DNA from: Streptomyces durocortorensis
GTDB lineage: Bacteria; Actinomycetota; Actinomycetes; Streptomycetales; Streptomycetaceae
Length of the DNA: 64,000 nt
NCBI RefSeq assembly: GCF_031760065.1
Contig: NZ_CP134500.1
Span: 2,604,001 to 2,668,000 of the forward strand
Reading direction: 5' to 3'
Part shown: positions 25,567 to 34,033 of the stretch, in pieces
Position numbering within the stretch: position 1 is the first letter of the stretch
Layout: each line of letters opens with the position of its first letter
The notes under the pieces: generated by a model
Seen by the model: the letters and a program-made list of their open reading frames with translations, nothing else
The model's database searches: none
Told to the model about the DNA's origin: nothing
Position numbers and translations under genes: made by a program

Positions 25567-26889
25567 ATGAACGATTGGCCCGATCGACGGACCGGCGACG
25601 GCAGCGAGCGCTACGGCCGGGGCAGCGCCAGCCCCCAGCCCGAGAGCGCGCGGTCCATGCCGCACGTCCAGCGCCGCCCGGCACCGCCCCGCAGGCCGCA
25701 GATGCCGCCGCAGAGGCCTCAGGTTCCGCCGCAGAGCCAGGGGTACGACGACCGCTACCAAGCCCCGGCCCCCGGTTACGGCGACAGCCCCGACGCCGGT
25801 TACGACAGCGGCTACAACACGGGCCAGGTCTACGGCGGCGGCAACGGCTCCGGCCGGGGCGGCGGCCGTCGCGGTGGCGGTGACGGCGGTTACGTCCAGG
25901 GTCGCCCCGCCCCGGACTGGCGCCGCCGGATCAAGCTCGGCGCACTGACCCTGGCGGTCGCCCTCCTCGCGGTCTCCGTCTCGACGTACTTCTGGGCCGA
26001 CTCGAAGCTGAAGCGCGAGGTCGACCTCTCCAAGGTGATCGAGCGGCCGGAGGCGGGCGACGGAACGAACTACCTGATCGTCGGCTCCGACAGCCGTGAG
26101 GGCATGTCGGCCGAGGAGAAGAAGCGGCTGCGCACCGGTTCCGCCGAGGGCAAGCGCACCGACTCGATGATGATCCTGCACGACGGGTCCAGCGGCCCGA
26201 CGCTGATCTCGCTGCCGCGCGACTCCAACGTCGAGATCCCGTCCTTCAAGGGCTCCGAGTCCGGCAAGATGTTCCCGGGCACCGGCCGCCAGGTGAAGCT
26301 GAACGCCGCCTACGCCGAGGACGGGCCCGAACTGCTGGTGCGGACGGTGGAGTTCAACACCGGGCTGCGCATCGACCACTACGTCGAGATCGGCTTCGGC
26401 GGCTTCGCGCAGATCGTGGACGCGATCGGCGGGGTCGAGCTGGACATCCCGAAGGCGTTCAAGGACAAGAAGTCCGGCGCCGACTTCCAGGCGGGCAAGC
26501 AGACGCTGAACGGTGAGCAGTCCCTCGCCTTCGTCCGGACCCGCTACGCGTTCGCGGGCAGCGACCTCGACCGTACGAAGAACCAGCAGAAGTTCCTCGC
26601 GGCGCTGGCGAGCCAGACGGCGACGCCGTCCACGATCCTCAACCCGTTCAAGCTGTACCCGACGATGGGCGCGGGCCTGGACACGCTGATCGTGGACAAG
26701 GACATGTCGCTGTGGGCGCTGGGCAACATGTTCTTCGCGATGAAGGGCGTCACGGGCGGCGACGGTACGTCGATGAACATGCCGATCTCCGGCAGCATCG
26801 GGAGCAACCTGGTCTGGGACAAGGCGAAGGTGAAGCAGCTCGTGGAGCAGCTCAACAACGACGAGAAGGTCACGGTCAAGGGCAACTGA
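25567..26889 (+). CDS. LCP family protein, fifth of five
   Basis: A 440-aa protein whose first 118 residues are Pro/Gln/Tyr/Gly-rich, comparable in flavour to the tail of the giant glycosyltransferase at 3566-7465. A transmembrane helix (about 123-143) is followed by the LCP domain (NYLIVGSDSREGM; RTDSMMILH; SLPRDSNVEIP; YAFAGSDLDRTKNQQKFL). No LytR_C domain is present. The ATG at 25567 has only a weak GG upstream site, but homology-poor sequence before it argues against an earlier start. It probably works on the outer face of the membrane in glycopolymer attachment like its neighbours. Confidence 0.9.
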   Translation: MNDWPDRRTGDGSERYGRGSASPQPESARSMPHVQRRPAPPRRPQMPPQRPQVPPQSQGYDDRYQAPAPGYGDSPDAGYDSGYNTGQVYGGGNGSGRGGGRRGGGDGGYVQGRPAPDWRRRIKLGALTLAVALLAVSVSTYFWADSKLKREVDLSKVIERPEAGDGTNYLIVGSDSREGMSAEEKKRLRTGSAEGKRTDSMMILHDGSSGPTLISLPRDSNVEIPSFKGSESGKMFPGTGRQVKLNAAYAEDGPELLVRTVEFNTGLRIDHYVEIGFGGFAQIVDAIGGVELDIPKAFKDKKSGADFQAGKQTLNGEQSLAFVRTRYAFAGSDLDRTKNQQKFLAALASQTATPSTILNPFKLYPTMGAGLDTLIVDKDMSLWALGNMFFAMKGVTGGDGTSMNMPISGSIGSNLVWDKAKVKQLVEQLNNDEKVTVKGN

Positions 26890-26919
26890 CCGCCTCACCC
26901 TCACGTCACCTCACCTCAC

Positions 26920-27966
26920 TTAGGAGCCGTGCGTGATGTTCCCGTGCTCGTCCATGAGGGGATGGATCTGGGAGGGGCCGTAGTCGTCCACGTCGGACGG
27001 GCGCGGCCGCTCCGGCCCGTCGGGCCCGATCCGCATCATGCGCTCGACACGGACGACCTCGTACCGGCGCCCCCGCAGAACGAGTTCGTTGGGCCTCCGG
27101 CGTGCGGTGAACTTCTTCGCGGCCCGCTCACGGAGGGCCGCCTCCTTCTCGTCCACCTTCATCCACTCGGGCAGCTCCGGCATGTCCGGCAGATCCGGCA
27201 GCTGGGGCACGGGCCGGGTCAGGTGGTGGACGAGGGCGCGCCGGGCGCCCTGCGGGGTCGAGTACTGCCCGGTCACCATCGACCAGGACAACTCCTTCCG
27301 CTCCACCACCCGGAACGTCGCCGGGAGGAGCACCACCCCCGGATGGGTGGTCAACGCCCGCCGGGAGTCGGCCCGAACGTCCTTGGGAAAGCGGTCGGCG
27401 GTGTAGGAGAGGTTCAGCAGCCCCATCCGGTCGATCCCCTCGGACAGCCCGACGGCGGCCGCGTGGTCGACCACGAAGCCCTCGGTGCGGGAGGCGTCGG
27501 GCGCGTCCAGGTCCCAGCTGTCGTCGTCCGGATCGGTGGCCCGGGGCGGCTCCAGCCGGTCGTCGCCGATCCGGGCGAACTCGTCGGCCCGCACGACCCG
27601 GTAGCGGACTCCGTCCGCCGTCACCTCGTTGACCGGCTTGGTCTCCAGCTGGGCCACGGCCGCCAGCAGCGACCGCCGCACAGCGGGGTCCTCGGTCTCG
27701 TCCCTCGCCTTGAACCACAGGTGCGAGTTCAGGTCGTCCCGGGCCATCTGCGGGAACCCGGTGCCGAGTTCACCCATCAGCCGCCAGCGCGGCCGGTCCC
27801 CGCCCCGCTGCTCGGCGAGCCCGAACAGCGGCCCCCGGACCACGATGCTCGGGTACTTGCGGACCGAGGCGAACGCGTCCACCTCGGTGACCTCGGAGAC
27901 CGGGTCGTCGCGGTGGGTGACGTTGATGGTGAGATGGTCCGGCGACTTCCCCGGGTGATCGTCCAT
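26920..27966 (-). CDS. DUF5954 family protein
   Basis: A 348-aa cytoplasmic protein without signal peptide or membrane segment. It contains two related stretches: GVRYRVVRADEFARIGDDRLEPPRATDPDDD in the middle and GRRYEVVRVERMMRIGPDGPERPRPSDVDDYG near the C-terminus, indicating an internal duplication. This matches the family I know as DUF5954 in Streptomyces. ATG at 27966 (MDDHPGK) is chosen because upstream in-frame sequence is unlike the family. It is divergent from the helix-turn-helix gene at 28574 across a 607-nt region with two large hairpins. Function unknown. Confidence 0.75.
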   Translation of the reverse strand: MDDHPGKSPDHLTINVTHRDDPVSEVTEVDAFASVRKYPSIVVRGPLFGLAEQRGGDRPRWRLMGELGTGFPQMARDDLNSHLWFKARDETEDPAVRRSLLAAVAQLETKPVNEVTADGVRYRVVRADEFARIGDDRLEPPRATDPDDDSWDLDAPDASRTEGFVVDHAAAVGLSEGIDRMGLLNLSYTADRFPKDVRADSRRALTTHPGVVLLPATFRVVERKELSWSMVTGQYSTPQGARRALVHHLTRPVPQLPDLPDMPELPEWMKVDEKEAALRERAAKKFTARRRPNELVLRGRRYEVVRVERMMRIGPDGPERPRPSDVDDYGPSQIHPLMDEHGNITHGS

Positions 27967-28573
27967 GCACTCAGTGTGCCGAAGCGGGGCCGTTGGTGTC
28001 AGGGTTTCCACCACAAAAGGCTTGCCGGCGCTGATGCCGACGAGCGCGCTCCACTGCCCCGCTGGGCCGGAGCGCCCTCGGGTCATGCGGGGTAGTGCGT
28101 ACCCTCAACTGCCGGAGGCGTACGGGACGAAGCCCTCTCCCGTATCCGTTCTGTGCGCCGCCGCGCTGTGCCTGCCGTCTTCCTCAACCATGGTGCGCAG
28201 CGCAGGGACGGCGGGTCGCGCCAAGAGACGGACCTCCGGGAAACCACCCGAAACCGCTGCTCACACCGGGTCGTGGCGCGGCACGATCCGGTGAGGGTCC
28301 ACCGGGTCGTGGCCGACCGCGACCCGGTGGACCGCGACATCAAGTACTTAAAGAACCAAGAGAAATTACCCAACCCCACCCCACCCGATCCCGGTGGTCA
28401 GCTGCGGGAGGGGCTGGTCACTCACACGGGCGAGATTCACCAACTGGGCTGGATTTCGCACGGGTTGGCAGGCATATGCTCACGCTGACCACAACCCCAG
28501 ACATGAGACGGCCCCCGCCGGGACGGCAATCCCGAACGAGGGCCTGACCACCAAGGAAGAAGAGACCTTCCCG
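27967..28573. other. Divergent intergenic region between the DUF5954 and HTH genes
   Basis: 607 nt without a convincing gene. It contains two consecutive stem-loops at 28263-28333 (annotated separately), an AT-richer part around 28340-28375 and a potential promoter element TTGGCAGGCATATGCT near 28466-28481 in front of the HTH gene. Confidence 0.6.
28263..28333. repeat. Two consecutive stem-loops sharing the same left arm
   Basis: First hairpin: CACCGGGTCGTG pairs with CACGATCCGGTG (28263-28292, one mismatch). Second hairpin: GGTCCACCGGGTCG (28296-28309) pairs perfectly with CGACCCGGTGGACC (28320-28333). Both left arms contain CACCGGGTCGTGG, so the structures look like a duplicated palindrome. 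They could be regulatory RNA structures or a binding site. Confidence 0.6.
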
Positions 28574-29539
28574 ATGGATACCCAGCACGATATCGCCCTC
28601 GCCCATGCCCTCACCGGGATTCACGAGCCTCTCCCGCCCTCCGGCGTGATCCACGTAGCGATCCCGCACACGAGCCGGTTCACGATCGTCGGCAACCACC
28701 TCGCGCAGCACGCGGAGCTCTCCCTCACCGCGATCGGGATCGGCGTACACATCCAGTCGCTGCCCGCCGGGTCCCAGGTCGGCATCAAGGCGCTCACGGC
28801 CCGCTTCGCCGAGGGCGAGACGACGATCGCCTCCGCCCTGCGCGAGCTGGAGACCCACGGCTACCTGCACCGGACCCGCGTGAGGCTGGCGAACGGCCGG
28901 ATGGTCACCCGCACCGTGTTCTGCAACCGTCCGGGTGCGTTGCCGCGGGGCGGGGCTGTGGTGGTGCCGATGCCGGTCGTGGCGCCCCCGGCGCCCGTGC
29001 CGGTGGGACCCCCTGTGCTGCCCGTGGTGGCGGCTGCGGTGCCTGAACCCGCGCCCGAACCCGCCCCCGTACCGGAAGAATCACACCCCCCGGTACGCGT
29101 ACCGCCGCGCACCGCGCCCAAGCCGCCGCGTCGGCCGCTCCCCCAGCCCCGCGAGCTCACCCCGGAGCTGCGCCGGGCCTCCTCCGCGCTCCTCGCCGAC
29201 CTGCGGCGTCACGCGGAAGAGCTGGTGCTCTGTGAGCAGGACATCGAGGAACTGGTCCCCGGTGTGGCCGCCTGGCTGGAGCGCGACACGCCCCCCGACG
29301 CGATCCGCCATGCCTTGACGGCCGACCTCCCGCAGCCGCCCAGAAGCCCGGCGAAGCTCATCAGGCACCGCCTCACCGTGCTCCTGCCGCCGCCGCTGCC
29401 CGGCACCTCGGATCTGACCCCGGTCCGCCGTACCGTCGTCATCCCCCTCCAGAACTGTGACCGCTGCGACCACGCGTTCCGTGCCACCTCACCGGGCCAC
29501 TGCCGTGGCTGCCGGAGCGAGCTGCTGGGAGCGGCCTAG
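28574..29539 (+). CDS. Helix-turn-helix protein with C-terminal zinc motif
   Basis: A 321-aa protein. Residues about 35-115 form a winged helix-turn-helix (LSLTAIGIGVHIQSLPAG; RFAEGETTIASALRELETHGYLHRTRVRLANGRMVTRTVFCNRPG), as in GntR-like and plasmid replication-type HTH proteins. A Pro/Val/Ala-rich linker (about 120-200) joins a helical domain to a terminal CDRC-X11-CRGC cluster that may bind zinc. ATG at 28574 is preceded by AAGGAAGAAG. This looks like a DNA-binding protein, but the target is unknown. A small open frame at 29604 follows. Confidence 0.75.
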   Translation: MDTQHDIALAHALTGIHEPLPPSGVIHVAIPHTSRFTIVGNHLAQHAELSLTAIGIGVHIQSLPAGSQVGIKALTARFAEGETTIASALRELETHGYLHRTRVRLANGRMVTRTVFCNRPGALPRGGAVVVPMPVVAPPAPVPVGPPVLPVVAAAVPEPAPEPAPVPEESHPPVRVPPRTAPKPPRRPLPQPRELTPELRRASSALLADLRRHAEELVLCEQDIEELVPGVAAWLERDTPPDAIRHALTADLPQPPRSPAKLIRHRLTVLLPPPLPGTSDLTPVRRTVVIPLQNCDRCDHAFRATSPGHCRGCRSELLGAA

Positions 29540-29603
29540 CGCGAAGGGAACGCCCCTTGTCCCCGGGCACGACATCCCTGGGCACGATCGAGGAGCGCGC
29601 ACC

Positions 29604-29774
29604 ATGACCATCGCCCCGGACGACGGCGAGGACGTCACCATCGGAGTGGACGATCCCGACCAACGGCCTGCCGCGTTACACCTGACGCCGCCGCTCGATG
29701 CCCTCCCCCGTGCTGGCGGCGCACGGTATTCGGCGCACAAGGCGGCGGGGGGGGATGGATTGGTCGGACGATGA
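29604..29774 (+). CDS. Small hypothetical protein, 56 aa, with a TTA codon
   Basis: A 56-codon frame starting ATG at 29604 with GAGGAG 8 nt upstream, 64 nt after the HTH gene. The first half has normal Streptomyces codon usage and is acidic (MTIAPDDGEDVTIGVDDPDQ). Leu25 is encoded by TTA (29676-29678), which in Streptomyces requires the bldA tRNA. Codon bias weakens in the second half and the frame ends directly against the next gene on the other strand. It may be real or a remnant. Confidence 0.4.
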   Translation: MTIAPDDGEDVTIGVDDPDQRPAALHLTPPLDALPRAGGARYSAHKAAGGDGLVGR

Positions 29775-30377
29775 TCAATCCGCGCAGTCGTACTTCTTGA
29801 CGAGCCTGGTGGCCGCTTCCCGCATCACGGTCACGTTGTTGCGCAGCGCGATGTCCGCGTCGACAGGCCGCTCCCTCTCCAGCCTGGCCAGCTTCTCCTC
29901 ATCCTGAGAGGGCACGTCGAGCCACACCCTGATGTACGGGGCGGTCGAGCCCATACGGACGGGGCAGCCTGCAGGCAACGTGACCGCAGCCTCCTCGGGG
30001 AGCGCCCAGCCGATAAGCCCGGGACCGAGAGAGGTGGAGCCCTCCTTGCGGCCGGGGGGGCTCGGGGTGTCCTCTACAACCAGTTTGTAGACCACCCGAG
30101 GGTTGTCGTTGTCGTCGTACGGGTTGGCGCGCAGCACGCGGCACGCTTTGAACACTGCGGTGTCAGTGGTCCTGCCCTTGCTCTCCCACTCGTCCGTGCT
30201 GACCTCGCCCCCCTGGCCGTCGTCGATCAGCTCCGCCGTCTCTCGGCTGAGCGCACCATGACACAGGCTCTGCGGCAACGGCGCCTTCTCCACGTTCTCG
30301 GGCCAGACGCTCGCCGTCACCACCGCCACCCCGGCAACACCGAGCGTGGTCGCCAACGGCAGCCACTTCTTGTCCAT
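29775..30377 (-). CDS. Small membrane-anchored protein, duplicate copy A
   Basis: A 200-aa protein with one N-terminal transmembrane helix (about residues 8-26, ATTLGVAGVAVVTASVW) and an extracytoplasmic domain with four cysteines (in SLCHGALS, FKACRVLR, AGCPVRMG and KYDCAD) that could form two disulfides. It is nearly identical to the next gene at 30407-31009, differing mainly near the C-terminus (MREAATRLVKKYDCAD versus MREVATRLVKKHDCAA), so the two arose by a recent 632-nt tandem duplication. It is last in a leftward operon with WXG-type proteins. No known family is recognised; a role as partner or immunity protein of the upstream gene is speculative. Confidence 0.75.
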   Translation of the reverse strand: MDKKWLPLATTLGVAGVAVVTASVWPENVEKAPLPQSLCHGALSRETAELIDDGQGGEVSTDEWESKGRTTDTAVFKACRVLRANPYDDNDNPRVVYKLVVEDTPSPPGRKEGSTSLGPGLIGWALPEEAAVTLPAGCPVRMGSTAPYIRVWLDVPSQDEEKLARLERERPVDADIALRNNVTVMREAATRLVKKYDCAD

Positions 30378-30406
30378 CGGTTGTTGTCCCCTCCGCCCGT
30401 CGGATG

Positions 30407-31009
30407 TCAGGCGGCGCAGTCGTGCTTCTTGACGAGCCTGGTGGCCACTTCCCGCATCACGGTCACGTTGTTGCGCAGCGCGATGTCCGCGTCAACAGGC
30501 CGCTCCCTCTCCAGCCTGGCCAGCTTCTCCTCATCCTGAGAGGGCACGTCGAGCCACACCCTGATGTACGGGGCGGTCGAGCCCATACGGACGGGGCAGC
30601 CTGCAGGCAACGTGACCGCAGCCTCCTCGGGGAGCGCCCAGCCGATAAGCCCGGGACCGAGAGAGGTGGAGCCCTCCTTGCGGCCGGGGGGGCTCGGGGT
30701 GTCCTCTACAACCAGTTTGTAGACCACCCGAGGGTTGTCGTTGTCGTCGTACGGGTTGGCGCGCAGCACGCGGCACGCTTTGAACACTGCGGTGTCAGTG
30801 GTCCTGCCCTTGCTCTCCCACTCGTCCGTGCTGACCTCGCCCCCCTGGCCGTCGTCGATCAGCTCCGCCGTCTCCCGGCTGAGCGCACCATGACACAGGC
30901 TCTGCGGCAACGGCGCCTTCTCCACGTTCTCGGGCCAGACGCTCGCCGTCACCACCGCCACCCCGGCAACACCGAGCGTGGTCGCCAACGGCAGCCACTT
31001 CTTGTCCAT
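30407..31009 (-). CDS. Small membrane-anchored protein, duplicate copy B
   Basis: A 200-aa twin of the protein at 29775-30377 with the same N-terminal transmembrane helix and four-cysteine extracytoplasmic domain. Its ATG lies only 3 nt after the TAA of the 749-aa gene (TAATCGATG on the minus strand), so it is translationally coupled to it and is probably the ancestral copy, whereas copy A is preceded by unrelated sequence. The tight linkage implies a function together with the WXG-type protein. Unknown family. Confidence 0.8.
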   Translation of the reverse strand: MDKKWLPLATTLGVAGVAVVTASVWPENVEKAPLPQSLCHGALSRETAELIDDGQGGEVSTDEWESKGRTTDTAVFKACRVLRANPYDDNDNPRVVYKLVVEDTPSPPGRKEGSTSLGPGLIGWALPEEAAVTLPAGCPVRMGSTAPYIRVWLDVPSQDEEKLARLERERPVDADIALRNNVTVMREVATRLVKKHDCAA

Positions 31010-31012
31010 CGA

Positions 31013-33262
31013 TTACTGTCCCGTCAACTTGTTGGCCTCGGCCAGGCCGGTGAGGTACCACTCCTTGGCCTTCGCCTGGAGGTGGTTCTCGAACTCGCCG
31101 GGGCTCGCGTCCAGCTCCTCCTTCGTCAGCCCGCGTTTCGTCGCCACCCCGCGCAACATGCCCTTCAGCTGTTCCTCGCCGTCTTCGTAATGGACAATCC
31201 TGTTCTTGCGGGTCTCGGCGTCGACCTTGGCGTTCTCCTCGTTCAGGTCATCGCTCAGGCCCCAGTCCACCGAGCGCTGCATCCCGTCGCCAGCGAACGG
31301 GATGGGGGTCAGCAGCCCCCCGACGATGTGGTAATTGAGCATCTTCTCGTAGGCATTGGCGTCCTTCTCCGCCTGGCCCAGGTCGGCGATGACGTCGTCA
31401 CGCACGCCATCGAGGTGACCGAGCACATTCGCGGACTGCTGAACCCAGGCCCGCAGCTCCTGATCTTCCTTGCGGAAGGACTCCGCCGGGAAGCCTTCGA
31501 GCCCTTCACCGATGACCACGGTCTGCGAGCCATGGATCATCTTGTAGGCGTTGGGGTCTTCTACTGTGGCGCGGATGATCCGGGTGAGGTCGCCCCGGTC
31601 GATCTCCAGCTGGTTGAAGTCGGTCGGCCCGTCCATCTCCTTGCCGAGGATCTGGTGCACGTCGGAGCCGTAGTCGGCGATCATGTCGGCCATCGGCAGG
31701 CGCATGGTGACGGGGATGGCGCTCTGGTCCTTGTGGAGCGCCTCCGTGTACTCGTCCATCACCCGCTCGAAGATCGCGGTCTCGGCGGCATCGTGGTGAG
31801 CCGGTGCCAGGTGCAGCTCCGAACCCGGCACGCGGCCGGTGGCCGCGGCCTCAAGAGCGAGGCCGAGCTCGGCGCGGGCCGAGGTGTACTGCTTCTCGTC
31901 CGGCATCTTGCTCTCGACTTCGCCGCCGGGCCACTTCCGGTCCTCCAGAAAGTACTTGAGGTTGTCGGTGGTGTTCGGGTCGAAGTAGTGGGTCGAGGCG
32001 GACGCGTTGCGGCTCATGGCGTTCAGCAGGCCCTTCATCGGGTCCTCCTGCGTGCCCTGCCAGTGCCTCAGGGGTCCGTCGTAGGCGTCGTCGTTGTCCG
32101 TCTCCCACTCACGGATGGTGTCGCCGACCTCGGTCAGGAAGGCCTCGCTGTAGACCGGGTCGTCCTCGTCCTTCTTCCAGGGCGAGGACTTTTCCTTGGG
32201 GTCCTTGTTCGGGTCGTACACGGCGTTGTCGCCGGCGTCGGCGGCCATCAGGTCCGTGAGGTCCTTAAGGGTCGCGGCGCCGCCCACGATGAGCCCGGGG
32301 TGCTGGCGGACCAGGCCGTTGCCGTCGCGGGCCGTGGTGATGAGCTTGTCGGTCCAGACCGAGGTGACGCCACCCGGGGAACCGATCGAGGAGTCGGGTC
32401 CGGTGGCGGTGGCGAGGGAGCCGGACAGCGCCTTGTAGAGGCGGGCGTCGGTGCTGGAGACCTGGCCGTCGCGGCCGCCCGACTCCAGGCTGCTGGCGAG
32501 CAGCAGCACGGCCTCCTGCTGGTCACGGCTCCGGTAGCTGAGGTTCGTCATCAGCTGCTCGGCGAAGGCCGTCGAGTCCTTGCCTTCCTCGGCGATCGTG
32601 AGGAGCCGCTCGCGCTCGTCGTCGTCGAGGTGTTCCCAGCGGGCGTAGAGCTTGGCGGCCTCACGGCCGTTCTCCGCCTGCTGCTTCTCCTCGGCGCGCA
32701 TCCTCTTGGCGTCGGCGAGGCCGTTGAGTTCGGTGCTGCCGAAGTCGTTGGCGTGGTTGCGGATCAGTGCCCGCAGGCCCCAGGCGCAGAGCTCATCGGC
32801 TTCGTTGGCACGCTTCAGGATCCCTTCGAGCTTGCCGCGCAGCGCCTCGAACTGAGCCTCGGTGGCGAGGGGCTCGGTGCTGTCCTTCGAGCGGCGGTCG
32901 GGGTGTATCCGGTGGCTGAGAACGCCGTTGGGGTAGATGACGATGCCCGGCGGGGGGTTCTCGTACGCGTACTTGAGGTCGTCCTGGGCCGATTTGAAGA
33001 GGGCGTGGGCGTCCTTGAGGAGGTCACGTACCGACTCCGCTTCGGTGACAGCGTCACTGAACTCATTGGCGGTCTTGGTGACGAACTCCTTGGTGACGGT
33101 GGCGTTGTCGCCCGCCCAACTGGACTTGTCCGCCTTGGACTTCATTGCCTTGGCGTCGGTCTGGAGAGGGGATTCCAGCTTGCCGATCATCTCGGTCCAC
33201 TGGGTCACCGCAGTGGCGAGCGGGGCGAGCCGGGCGGTGAGGAGCTGCTCGAAGGTGGGCAC
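31013..33262 (-). CDS. WXG-type large protein, putative type VII-like secretion substrate
   Basis: A 749-aa protein without a signal peptide. The first roughly 100 residues are helical and carry W49-A50-G51 in DKSSWAGDNATVTKEF, resembling the WXG turn of ESX substrates, with a following helix (TANEFSDAVTEAESVRDLLKDAHALFK). The remainder is a large mostly helical polar domain (for example SRNASASTHYFDPNTTDNLKYFLEDRKWPGG) that I associate, with modest certainty, with the Streptomyces DUF6571 family. GTG at 33262 is preceded by AAGGAG at 10 nt. It is second in the operon after a 153-aa helical protein. No toxin motif is recognised at the C-terminus, and no ESX machinery lies in this window. Confidence 0.7.
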   Translation of the reverse strand: MPTFEQLLTARLAPLATAVTQWTEMIGKLESPLQTDAKAMKSKADKSSWAGDNATVTKEFVTKTANEFSDAVTEAESVRDLLKDAHALFKSAQDDLKYAYENPPPGIVIYPNGVLSHRIHPDRRSKDSTEPLATEAQFEALRGKLEGILKRANEADELCAWGLRALIRNHANDFGSTELNGLADAKRMRAEEKQQAENGREAAKLYARWEHLDDDERERLLTIAEEGKDSTAFAEQLMTNLSYRSRDQQEAVLLLASSLESGGRDGQVSSTDARLYKALSGSLATATGPDSSIGSPGGVTSVWTDKLITTARDGNGLVRQHPGLIVGGAATLKDLTDLMAADAGDNAVYDPNKDPKEKSSPWKKDEDDPVYSEAFLTEVGDTIREWETDNDDAYDGPLRHWQGTQEDPMKGLLNAMSRNASASTHYFDPNTTDNLKYFLEDRKWPGGEVESKMPDEKQYTSARAELGLALEAAATGRVPGSELHLAPAHHDAAETAIFERVMDEYTEALHKDQSAIPVTMRLPMADMIADYGSDVHQILGKEMDGPTDFNQLEIDRGDLTRIIRATVEDPNAYKMIHGSQTVVIGEGLEGFPAESFRKEDQELRAWVQQSANVLGHLDGVRDDVIADLGQAEKDANAYEKMLNYHIVGGLLTPIPFAGDGMQRSVDWGLSDDLNEENAKVDAETRKNRIVHYEDGEEQLKGMLRGVATKRGLTKEELDASPGEFENHLQAKAKEWYLTGLAEANKLTGQ

Positions 33263-33276
33263 GGTGACGGCTCTCC

Positions 33277-33738
33277 TTACCGGAAGTACTTGCTGATCTG
33301 AGAGGCGGGGACAGCCCCGTCGTCCCCAGGGGCGACGGGGCCGACTATGCGCAGCTGTGTCTCGATCCACTCGTCGTCGGCCTTCTTCGACGCCTTCGTG
33401 TAGTCGAGGTGGTTGGAGATGTGGGCGCATGCCTGGAGGAGGGTCTTCACCTGCTTCTCCCAGGTTTCGATCACTTCCGTGAACGCCGCGCCGGTGTCGA
33501 ACCCGTCGCCCTTGAGGCCCTTACCGGCTGTCTCGCTCGCCGCCTTCGCGTGCTTACCGGTCCGTTCGAGGCCGTTGAACAGGTTGAAGGCGGCGTGGCC
33601 GATATCCCCCAGCTCGTCGTCCGAGACTACGTAGTCGGCCGACCCCTTCGCCGGGCCGGAACCCCCGGTGCCGCCGGCCTGGTTCAGCCTCATGGCGGCG
33701 GCGGCCTTCAGCTCGCCCCATTCCTTCGCGAATGACAT
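33277..33738 (-). CDS. Helical EsxA-like partner protein (tentative)
   Basis: A 153-aa soluble protein, first gene of the leftward operon that ends 14 nt before the 749-aa WXG-type gene. It is predicted mainly helical with long amphipathic stretches (DELGDIGHAAFNLFNGLERTGKHAKAASE; FTEVIETWEKQVKTLLQACAHISNHLDYTKASKKADDEWIETQL), a layout like a four-helix ESX partner, but it lacks a clear WXG. The ATG at 33738 (MSFAKEW) is preferred over the ATG at 33747. Assignment to the WXG100 superfamily rests on context and secondary structure only. Confidence 0.6.
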   Translation of the reverse strand: MSFAKEWGELKAAAAMRLNQAGGTGGSGPAKGSADYVVSDDELGDIGHAAFNLFNGLERTGKHAKAASETAGKGLKGDGFDTGAAFTEVIETWEKQVKTLLQACAHISNHLDYTKASKKADDEWIETQLRIVGPVAPGDDGAVPASQISKYFR

Positions 33739-33973
33739 GATCCCCACCCCGCATACCGCTAAGGAGCCGCTCCCCGCGCCACGATACCCGTGTGATCAAA
33801 CGATCCAGCAACAGTGCGTCACTGGGTTCCCGAGCAGGCACAAAGGCTCCGTTGAGGCGGTCAACCCCGCAAAACACCCCGCACTCTGACGGAGTTGCTG
33901 ACCGAGCTCCGGTGAACAGCATCCTGTTCGTCAGCGCTCGGCAGGATCACTGCGGCTGACGCCGGTGCGCCGC

Positions 33974-34015
33974 ACAAGCCACGTGCCTGGCGAAACAAGC
34001 CACGTGCCTGGCGAA
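33974..34015. repeat. Perfect 21-nt direct repeat, two copies
   Basis: Two adjacent identical copies of a 21-nt unit starting ACAAGCCACGTGCCTGGCGA, 33974-33994 and 33995-34015. They lie in the 295-nt gap between the methyltransferase stop and the WXG operon start; the CACGTG core is palindromic. Confidence 0.85.
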
Positions 34016-34033
34016 TCACCCATGAACTACCCC

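Larger units (their letters stand above)
29775..31009. repeat. Tandem gene duplication, period 632 nt
   Basis: The segments about 29775-30380 and 30407-31012 are almost base-for-base identical over the whole reading frame, including silent positions. Similarity falls off just upstream of each start codon, while the flanks after the stop retain partial similarity. Confidence 0.95.

Noticed and set aside
30404..33301. A 965-codon plus-strand frame opposite the WXG operon
   Set aside because: Antisense shadow of the 749-aa and 200-aa genes; no domain and no ribosome site, while the minus-strand frames have coupled starts.
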